DNA of 64,000 nucleotides from Tridacna crocea (taxonomy: Eukaryota; Mollusca; Bivalvia; Cardiida; Cardiidae). The notes below the pieces were generated by a model. That model was not told the origin of the DNA. It was given only the letters and a program-made list of their open reading frames with translations, and ran no database searches. This document shows, in pieces, positions 46,066 to 64,000 of this stretch. Position 1 is the stretch's first letter, and every line of letters begins with the position of its first letter. The stretch is taken from positions 20,403,235 to 20,467,234 of the forward strand of contig OX031069.1 in NCBI GenBank assembly GCA_943736015.1, read 5' to 3'. The position numbers and the translations under genes were made by a program.

Positions 46066-46489
46066 AAATGGTGGAAAATCAAAATTATCACATTCATTTA
46101 CAGTTCTGCAATCTGCAATATCATCGAAACACTGGTTTAGTACTTTCTCCTGCATTTTTCAAGTGTCATACAGCTTTGCTGGCGGCACATGCTGCAAAAT
46201 CGTTCAAAATAGATTAATGGAAAATGATGTGTTTTTAACTGGCAAGTCTTGATTCACTTTGGTTTTTCAAGACAGTCAGTGTGTTTATAGACACCATAGT
46301 GAATGTTAGGCCAACTAGAAGATTCAATGTTTTCAAATATGAGTAAATTTTTATTGGAGCAAGAAAACTCATCAATTTTACCATATACATGTACCTTTAT
46401 CTGTCAATGAACCATAGATATAATTATGTCATAATGTAAGATTCTTTTCAACATCATAACACATTGAGAATATCTATTAAATGCAGTAT

Positions 46490-46690
46490 TTAACCCTTTA
46501 CCTAACAGTCTTGTATTTTGATATCCCAAAAAGGCATTTAAAGGTGGGTGAGAAAAGGAGAAAATGCATTTTCTCCTTCCAGCATTTTCTCATTAATTTT
46601 GCCCACCATATTTTCTACCCTCAGGAACAAACAGGTGGAGCACATTTCTTGTATTAAGATGCTTTCAGTTATAACCAGTGTAAAATTAAG
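46490..46690 (+). mobile_element. TTAA foldback MITE, degenerate
   Basis: TTAACCCTTTACCTAACAGTC at the left. The palindrome is scrambled (GAGAAAATGCATTTTCTCC), and the right end is absent. Confidence 0.6.
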
Positions 46691-47212
46691 AAATAATCTT
46701 TCTGTCGTTGTTTATTATTCAATGAACCATGGTTGTGAGTTACAAGTCGCAAGAAATAATCCATGAGGGTGATAGCCTGAGTTGGTGCTCCATTGCACCA
46801 CATAACTCACAATTTGGTTTATTGGACGATCAACCAAGATAGAAAGAACTTCATTTCAATTCTAACATGACCAACTTTTTATGAAAGGAAAACAAGTTCA
46901 TATTTAGAGTAAAAACACAGATGCAGATTACATCACTCCATTGAATAACTTATTTTATACAGAATGACGTCACTCTATATAGAATGGCGTAACTCTACAT
47001 AGAATAACCTAGATTTTTTTCCATGTTTTAGTTGCACTGTGTTTATAGTGTGGAATTCATGGGTCATGTTAGGATATAGTTTGGGAAATAGTTAATAATA
47101 GACTTTTGGTATATCAGCTCACACTAATGGAGGAGTCATCTCAGGGGCGGTTTATAGTGGTGGGGTGGGGTGGAAAGCTTGAGTTTGATCTGGGCAAAAA
47201 TTTCTCAAAGGC

Positions 47213-47450
47213 ATAACCCATTACCACACAACCCCTACTTTTGACACCCCTGAGAAATAAGCCTTTGGAGAACGTTGTGGGAAAAGGATAATTATGCTGG
47301 TAACCAGCATTTTCTCCTTATTCCACAATGTTTTCCACCCTTTCCTAATCAAATTTCAACTTTTGATTCACATTTATTTTGTCATCTGCAAATGCTTTCA
47401 ATTTGGACCAGTCTAAAATTTTGTCGTTTGGTAAAGAGATTATGAAATTT
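47213..47450 (+). mobile_element. TTAA foldback MITE, subfamily A
   Basis: ATAACCCATTACCACACAACC to GGTAAAGAGATTA. Nearly full palindrome. Confidence 0.8.
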
Positions 47451-47458
47451 ATTGTCTG

Positions 47459-47955
47459 AACTTACTTGTATTGGAGTTTGACGCCGTTTTCACAGCTCAT
47501 GTCATGTCACGGCAGTCAGTGCCTCCACCCATGTGTTTCCTGGCCTTCTCACACCAGCACTGACACAACTATTTTTTTCCAGTCATTGAATGATTTCTCC
47601 ACATGCCTCTGAGATGAAAGGCAAAAAATTGCCTGAAAAAAAAGTTTGTTTTAACCCTTTCCCAAACGATAAATTTTGGACCCTTCCAAACCAAAAGAGT
47701 TTGCAGATGACAATTCTAGATTTGGAGAAAATGGCATAAAGTTCTCAAAAAGGGTAGAAAACACTATGGGAAAAGGAGAAATTGCTCGTAACGAGCAATT
47801 TCTCCTTTTCCCACAGTGTTTTCAAAAGACTTTTACTGCAGACATGTGAAAACCTAGGCCTTGTTTGGGAAAGGGTTAATCAGGTATTGAACTTAAAACC
47901 ACCAGGCCATTGGTCAGTATGCTGATAAATAAATTTCCTGGGCAAGCTGTCTCTA
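47459..47955 (-). mobile_element. tRNA-derived SINE, (CCAA)n family, copy 3, split by a MITE
   Basis: Degenerate copy of the 7862-8077 family in two pieces, about 47459-47650 and 47880-47955, with a subfamily B MITE between them. The B-box side (CAGGTATTGAACTTAAAACC) lies in the right piece. Confidence 0.7.
47651..47879 (-). mobile_element. TTAA foldback MITE, subfamily B, inserted in a SINE
   Basis: 229 bp, TTAACCCTTTCCCAAACG to GGGAAAGGGTTAA. Removing it rejoins the SINE at a single TTAA. The arms pair fully across GCTCGTAACGAGC. Confidence 0.9.
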
Positions 47956-48110
47956 CATAAATATGAAGTTCATTGTTTAACAATTCAATTTACAAAAATT
48001 TTGATTTAGTAAAAAAGGAAAAAAAAAAACACAGCTATAGACTAGAATTCTTTACTGACAATCTGAATACATGCAGTACCCTTTCTTTACTCCTATAAAT
48101 AATTACACTT

Positions 48111-48485
48111 GACTCATTACAAAACAGCAAAGTTTAAGACTAAACGTAGTCCAAAATAAAAGCATTTGCAGATGAGAAAGTAAATGTGACTCAAATATTG
48201 AATACTGTTTTGGGAAGGTCGGGTTGTTAAAAAGTAGGGATTAATTGGTAAAGGGTTAACTCTATACCAAACGACAAAATTTTAGACTAGTCCAAATTGA
48301 AAGTATTTACAGACTACAATTCTAATGTTGCTCAAATGATGGAATATGTCTTCAATAGGGTAGAAAACATTGTGGCAAAAGGAGAAAATGCTGGTAACCA
48401 TCATTTTCTCCTTTTTCCACAATGTTTTCAAAAACGTTTCTGTCTCGGGGTCGATAAAAGTTGGGATTGTGTGGTAAAGGGTTAA
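48111..48485 (-). mobile_element. Pair of TTAA MITEs sharing one TTAA
   Basis: 48111-48259 lacks the whole palindrome (GGGAAGGTCGGGTTGTT). 48256-48485 is complete (core GGTAACCATC) and shares TTAA 48256-48259 with it. Confidence 0.8.
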
Positions 48486-48610
48486 AGGTTGAAATTGTCA
48501 CCCTTTTTGAACATGAATATTCCAACATGATCAGAAAAGTACATACAGTTCAAACAATCAATAGTTGCAGTAAAGAAAAGAGCTTGGAAGAAATCCATTC
48601 CAAATTTCAA

Positions 48611-48830
48611 CCTGTTACCACACAATCCTTACTTTTGACGACCCTTAGAAAGAAGCCTTTAGAAAATATTGTGGAATAGGAGAAAATGCTGGTAACCATC
48701 ATTTTCTCCTTTTCCCACAATGTTTTCTATTCTTCACAAAACAAATTTCAAATTTTCAGTCACTTTGTCGTCTCTGCAAATGCTTTTGATTTGGAAAAAC
48801 CTAAAATTTTGTCGTTTGGTAATGAGTTAA
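48611..48830 (+). mobile_element. TTAA foldback MITE, subfamily A
   Basis: CCTGTTACCACACAATCC to GGTAATGAGTTAA. The core is GGTAACCATC, as in the copy at 48256-48485. Confidence 0.8.
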
Positions 48831-49321
48831 GACGTTCACTTGTTTGATAAGCATTGCAAAAAATGAATTGAGGCAACTAACATTTCAGGAGAAATGTGTC
48901 AGTCCCAGCTGTATACATATATCTTTTTCAAAGTCTGACCAACCATTCGAGAGAAGAAGAATTTTAAGAATTTCTCCATTTCCGTATGTGCAAGTAGCCC
49001 CCATTCATCAGAGCATATTTCTTGACAGATCAAAATTTCACTAACAATTTTTGAAAAGGGTCATCCTAAGAAAATCCCTGTGAAATTATTTCAAAATCTG
49101 ACTAATGGTTTCAGAGAAGACGATTTTTTACCTTTATTAGAATATTTTGATGTCTGAAACCCTTCATCATGTGACATATTTCGAGAGTCGTCCAAAGTCA
49201 AAACAGTTGCATTTGTCTGATCAGAGGGGGCACTAATGATGCAACGTGCCTCTAATGGAGGAGAAAATGTTTAAAAAAGAGAAAGCAGGCATTTTTCCTT
49301 TTCCCACAATGTTTTTTATCA

Positions 49322-49519
49322 GGACCCATATTCACCAACCAATCTTAAGAATGTTCTTTCTCTTATTCTCTAGTATTTTCTATATCTGTAAGTAACACAA
49401 CTTCTGATTGGCTAAACCATTCGGTTTAGCCAATCAGAAGTTGTGTTACTTACGAATTTAGAAAACCTTAGAGAATAAGACTAAGAATATTCTCAAAAAT
49501 TAGTGGTGAATACAGGCCC
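49322..49519. mobile_element. Palindromic GCCCGTATTCACC-type MITE
   Basis: GGACCCATATTCACCAACC to GTGGTGAATACAGGCCC. Inner arms CAACTTCTGATTGGCTAAAC and GTTTAGCCAATCAGAAGTTG are perfect. Almost the whole element is one palindrome. Confidence 0.85.
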
Positions 49520-49809
49520 TAGTCTCAGGCAAGTTTCCCCTATCTAATTTAGAACCTGGACATGCTTTAAATTTGTAAAGACCTACAATTATGTCATAAA
49601 GTAAAGAGTTCATGCTACCAGGGTTTTTAGTTACTGCACAATCTAGTGATTGTTTATTAACGATCCTGAAGATCAAGGCTCTTGAACACATACTGGGAAA
49701 AAGATAATAGCCGTAACCAGTGTTATCTACTTTTTCCAAATTGAATTGTTTTCTTTCCTCTAAAGGAGCCATTCCATCATTTGAGTCAAATTTAACTTGT
49801 AGATACTTT

Positions 49810-50037
49810 GAACTCTTTACCACACAATCCCAACTTTTAACAACCCTGAGAAAGAAGCTTTTTGAAAACATTGTAGGAAAAGAGAAAAATGCTGGTAACC
49901 AGCATTTTCTCCTTTTCCCACAATATTTTCTACCCTTCCCAAAACAAATTTCAATTTTTGAGCTAAATTTATTTTGTCATCTGCAAATGCTTTCAATTTG
50001 GACAATGCAACAATTATGTCATTTGGTAAAAATTGAA
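49810..50037 (+). mobile_element. TTAA foldback MITE, subfamily A
   Basis: GAACTCTTTACCACACAATCC to GGTAAAAATTGAA. The ends have mutated and the palindrome is mostly intact. Confidence 0.8.
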
Positions 50038-50077
50038 CCAGTCAAAAACATTGTCCTCTGTGAAAGAATTATGTTCA

Positions 50078-50305
50078 TCCTTTTTCAAATGACAAAATTT
50101 TGGGCTAGACCAAATTGAAAGCATTAATTTTGCTGACAACAAATCAAATGTAATGATGATTTGTTTTTCCCTATGAAAGAGTAGAAAACATTGTAGGAAA
50201 AGGAGAAAATGCTGGTTACCAGCATTTTCTCCTTTTCCTACAGTGTTTTCAAAAGCCGTCTTTCCCAGCATAGGGAAGACCAGGAATTGTTTTGGAAAAG
50301 GTTAA
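50078..50305 (-). mobile_element. TTAA foldback MITE, subfamily A
   Basis: CATCCTTTTTCAAATGAC to GGAAAAGGTTAA. Paired arm change: TTGTAGG left, CCTACAG right. Confidence 0.8.
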
Positions 50306-50686
50306 GACAACTCAAAGAAATTAACGTGTTGACTTGCAATCCATAAATAACTTATAACATACAACCAAGTTTGAGAACATTCAGTCAAAAGGAGGAATTT
50401 CCCGAACCTAGCAATTTCTTCCTTCACTTTATTTTCATAAGTATTCATGCATAGTAATAAACCTTAATCCATAAATTTTTTGCAACAAAAACCCTGAGTT
50501 TTTAACAAACCAGAGAAAGCCGTTTTTGTAACCTCTGCGGGAAAAGGAAAAAAATGCTGGTTACCACTTTTTTCTGCCTTTCCCATGATGTTTTAGAAGG
50601 TAATTGACATTTTCTCTATTTCCTACATTGTTTTCTACCCTTAGCTTCATCAATGGAGTCACTTTAGAACTGTTGCTTCAATGTGG

Positions 50687-51101
50687 TAAACCCTTTACCA
50701 AAAGACAAAATTTTAGACTGCTCCAAATTGAAAGCACTTGCAGACGACAAAATAAACATTGCTCAAAAATTGAAATTGGTTTCCAACAGGGAGGAAAACA
50801 TTGTGGGAAAAGGAGAAGATGCTGGTTACCAGCATTTTCTCCTTTTCCAACAATGTTTTCAAAAGGCTTTTATGTCAGGGTCATAAAAACCAGGGCCCGT
50901 ATTCACCAACCATTCTTAAGAACGTTCTTTGTCTAATTCTCCAGAATTTTCTACATTTGTAAGTAACACAACTTCTGATTGGCTAAACCATTCAGAAGTT
51001 GTGTTACTTACAAATGTAGAAAAACATGGAGAATAAGACTGAGAATATTCTCAAAAATGGTTGGTGAATACGGGCCCAGGGATTGTTTGGTAAAGGGTTA
51101 A
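50687..51101 (-). mobile_element. TTAA foldback MITE interrupted by a palindromic MITE
   Basis: TAAACCCTTTACCAAAAGAC to GGTAAAGGGTTAA. The second element sits in its right terminus (AAAACCAGG | GATTGTTTGG). Confidence 0.85.
50895..51075. mobile_element. Palindromic GCCCGTATTCACC-type MITE with 5-bp duplication
   Basis: Inverted ends GCCCGTATTCACCAACCATT and its complement. Target duplication CCAGG at 50890-50894 and 51076-51080. It has lost part of the palindrome centre relative to 49322-49519. Confidence 0.9.
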
Positions 51102-51128
51102 ATAGACTTTCTGTCTTGTGTGAAAGTA

Positions 51129-51358
51129 TTAATCCCTAACCGAATGACAAAATTTTGGACTCTACCAAACTGAAAGCATAATGCAGACATTGAATTAAAT
51201 CTAGCTCAAAAGATAATTTTAGTCTTCTGTAGGATAGAAAACATTTTGGGAAAAGGAGAAAATGCTGGTAACCAGCATTTTCTCCTTTTCCCACAAAGTT
51301 TTCTGAAGCCCTCTCTTTCAGGGTAGTCAAATCTTGGGCCTGTGTGTTCAATGATTAA
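51129..51358 (-). mobile_element. TTAA foldback MITE, subfamily A
   Basis: TTAATCCCTAACCGAATGAC to TTCAATGATTAA, with a well-paired palindrome. Its right TTAA ends 12 bp beyond the peptidase stop codon, so it lies in the 3' UTR. Confidence 0.8.
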
Positions 51359-51369
51359 AAACCAGCCAA

Positions 51370-61845
<10,476 letters not shown>

Positions 61846-61914
61846 ACTTCTGCTTTTTACCAACGTAGATAACACCTTTCCTGAAAGAGTAGGTTGGTTT
61901 TCTGTTTTACCCAC

Positions 61915-62127
61915 ACCACTGTCCTGAGTTTAAGTGATCCTAACAAAGATGCCTTTTGAAAACATTGTGGGAAAAGGAAAAAATGCTGGAAACCAGCATT
62001 TTCTCCTTTTTCCAACAATGTCTTCTACTAAATGGAGGCACATTTCATGTTTTGAGCGACATTTAATTTGTTGTCTATCACTTTCAATTTGGATCTGTCT
62101 CAATTTATAAGATGTGGTAAAGAGTTT
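61915..62127 (+). mobile_element. TTAA foldback MITE, old
   Basis: CACTGTCCTGAGTTTAAGTG at the left, palindrome GCTGGAAACCAGC, right end GGTAAAGAGTTTTTAA. A second old end (AAACTCTATAGCAGAAAAC) follows. Confidence 0.65.
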
Positions 62128-62530
62128 TTAAACTCTATAGCAGAAAACAAAATTATAGATTGTTCCATGGATATTTTAAACTTTTTTCAGACAACAAATT
62201 ATTGACTAAATGCTGCAAAATTGATTAGAACTGTGATTAAAAATGTAAAAAACATTATGGAAAAAGTGCTATTCTACCGGTACTTTTCAATACTATGACA
62301 TTTCACAGCCTATGTAGCTGGTAGCTATGCACAAAATTTCAGTAGATCTAATAAAAAAAAAAACTACTGATTATTCTTATTGAAGATGCACTCCTAGCTC
62401 CAACCTTCTCCCCCCAGCCCCACAAAAAAAAAACCACTTGATCTACGTAGGCAAAACTTGCAACTAGGGGATAAGGCTTTTGTCCGTCTGTCTATGGCTG
62501 TCAGAAACATTGTAGTATGGCTTCATTAGT

Positions 62531-62674
62531 GGTACAGTCAGGTGGCAGGGGACTTGGAAACTTGTTCATGGCTGTGATGAATCACATCGCACTGAGCCGA
62601 AGGCGAGGTGGCGACATGATTTGACACAGACGTAAACAAGTTTCCATGTCGGACCCCTGCCACCTGACCATACA
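62531..62674. repeat. Inverted repeat (foldback), 144 bp
   Basis: GTCAGGTGGCAGGGG pairs with CCCCTGCCACCTGAC, and GGAAACTTGTT pairs with AACAAGTTTCC. The spacer is about 75 bp. Confidence 0.8.
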
Positions 62675-62769
62675 ACAAATTTATTTTACTGCAAAGTTTT
62701 ACCCTTTCATAACATGTTAAGCGAAATTTTCCTATATTATAATCTCACAAATATGCTGACAAAATACCA

Positions 62770-62943
62770 GTTCCCTTCGGAGTGCCCCAATTCAATGAAA
62801 ACTGACGTCACTTGAAATTGACGTCACTAAAACGTGCAGTTTGGTTTATAAATGTGCAGTCTAATGATCGATCGACGCCGCCATTTAACTTAAGATGTTG
62901 TGTTGCAAATGTAGTGATGTTTATGGGGCACTCAAATGGGAAC
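62770..62943. repeat. Inverted repeat enclosing two CRE-like sites
   Basis: GTTCCCTTCGGAGTGCCCC at the left and GGGGCACTCAAATGGGAAC at the right. TGACGTCA at 62803-62810 and 62819-62826 matches the cAMP-response-element consensus twice. A regulatory role is only inferred. Confidence 0.5.
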
Positions 62944-63071
62944 GTGGCTTTACATGGTTTTTGCCAGGGAACATGATATATGTTCCCGGCATGTTAACCA
63001 ATCAGATCACGAGGAATTTCTTTGCGGTAGATCTACAATAAAACTTAAAAGTTCATGTCTCTGGAGCCTGT

Positions 63072-63303
63072 TTAGCCCTTTATCCCATGTCAAAGCATTT
63101 CTAGGGTATCTCTAATTGACCCTAAATAACAGCAAGAATGAAGCCATTTCTTATGTGTATATTACACTTTTTGATAGCACAGAAAACATTGTGGCAAAAA
63201 GTGAAATTGCTCGTCATGAGCAATTTCACCTTTTGCCACAATGTTTTCCAAAGGCTCCTACAAGCAATGCCTAGAAATGAGTATCTGTGGAATAAAGGGT
63301 TAA
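63072..63303 (-). mobile_element. TTAA foldback MITE, subfamily C
   Basis: TTAGCCCTTTATCCCATG to GGAATAAAGGGTTAA. Centre GCTCGTCATGAGC, near-perfect arms. Confidence 0.85.
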
Positions 63304-63791
63304 GCTCTTCATTTCTTAATAAAGCGGAAGGTCATATATCGACAGAGTAAAAGAGGAAACGTATGTACTAAGGATACATGTTGTTCCAATCCTAATCTTC
63401 GTGATCTTTGACATAATCCAGAGCTCGCACGCAGGGAACCATAACTCTTCGTTAGCGTAGATCTACTGTATGTTTCTTCTTCCTGAGCCAACGCAAAACG
63501 ATTTCAAGAAAATTCCATGAAAATACACAATCTTTGAGTTTGTATAACTAGAAATGGTACAAAGCCACTAAGTCAATATTTCCAGGGTTATTTTTTCAAA
63601 TAGAGAAAAAAAATGTAAGGAAATTAAACGAAATTAAATGAATCATTCCTTACTGCTTCGCGGTTGGTTCCGTTTCCAATGTATTTCGTTTTGTATCCAC
63701 CTACTTTCAGTTTGAACTAGTAGCTTCACGTGACATGCCACCGTCAGTGGACTTTGATTTAGTGTGACACACCTAAAACTTATAAAGGAAT

Positions 63792-64000
63792 TTAACCCTT
63801 TTCCAAATGACAAATTTTAGACTGCCCCACCCTCAAAGTGTTTGCAAATGACAATTTCGAATTTGATGAGAACGATAGAAAGTTTTCCGATAGGCTAGAA
63901 AACACTTGGGAAAAGGAGAAATTGAGCAATTTCTCCTTTTCCCACAGTGTTTTCTAAAGACTTGTACTGCAGACACGTAAAAACCAGGGCTTGTTTGCGA
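63792..64000 (-). mobile_element. TTAA foldback MITE, subfamily B, cut by the window end
   Basis: TTAACCCTTTTCCAAATGAC. The palindrome is shortened at the centre (GAGAAATTGAGCAATTTCTC). The right TTAA lies outside the window. Confidence 0.8.

Larger units (their letters stand above)
39946..51369. other. Gene-free stretch between convergent CHPF and peptidase genes
   Basis: 11.4 kb with no exon I can support. It must hold both 3' UTRs. An AATAAA near 42496 could serve CHPF but is far from its stop. The rest is MITEs, hairpin-ended repeats, a 45-bp tandem array, a SINE and foldbacks (listed separately). 46700-47212 and 48831-49321 show nothing assignable beyond a short AGAATGACGTCACTCTA-type direct repeat at about 46960-47008. 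Confidence 0.6.
62128..63071. other. Upstream region of the peptidase gene
   Basis: Contains two inverted-repeat segments (listed separately) and no recognised exon. The transcription start cannot be placed. Confidence 0.4.

Overview
The window is AT-rich animal nuclear DNA: spliced genes with short exons and long repeat-filled introns, GT-AG junctions, tRNA-derived SINEs, and dispersed repeats of a type I associate with bivalve molluscs. I infer a bivalve, probably heterodont. The species cannot be fixed from the sequence alone.

Four protein-coding genes are supported, each rebuilt exon by exon with splice phases that agree. (1) The last two coding exons of ESS2 (DGCR14), a spliceosome-associated factor, + strand, 78-2837. 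(2) A complete PSMC5/Rpt6, the 26S proteasome AAA ATPase, - strand, 21597 down to 4621, 13 coding exons, 406 aa. (3) A complete chondroitin polymerising factor (CHPF/CHPF2 family), + strand, 22206-39945, 6 coding exons, 831 aa. (4) A prolyl aminopeptidase (proline iminopeptidase, peptidase family S33), - strand, 61845 down to 51370, 7 coding exons, 322 aa from the internal Met. ESS2 and PSMC5 converge. PSMC5 and CHPF are head to head, about 0.6 kb apart. CHPF and the peptidase converge across about 11.4 kb with no gene I recognise. The genes share no obvious pathway; they are ordinary neighbours in an animal genome.

The striking content is repetitive. By eye there are roughly one hundred copies or fragments of one foldback MITE family, together perhaps a third of the window. 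A full copy is about 225-235 bp. It is bounded by TTAA (a piggyBac-like target site), has short terminal inverted repeats (CYCTTTACCA-like), and carries a central palindrome with arms of about 33 bp (AAAACATTGTGGGAAAAGG then AGAAAATGCTGG, and its complement). Three subfamilies differ in the palindrome but stay self-complementary: A (GCTGGTAACCAGC centre), B (GCTCGTTACGAGC) and C (GCTCGTCATGAGC). In the MITE entries, strand + means that the end reading TTAACCC..CACACAATCCC lies at the left. Many neighbouring copies share a single TTAA, and one copy sits inside another.

Other repeats are tRNA-derived SINEs of at least three kinds, a 0.5-1.2 kb class of elements ending in a GGGCCATCATGGCCC hairpin, several further foldback elements (one of 0.9 kb with 0.3-kb arms and a 150-codon open frame), a 45-bp tandem array, and a decayed ZNF862/KIAA1586-like fragment. 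No transposase, rRNA, functional tRNA or CRISPR array was recognised.
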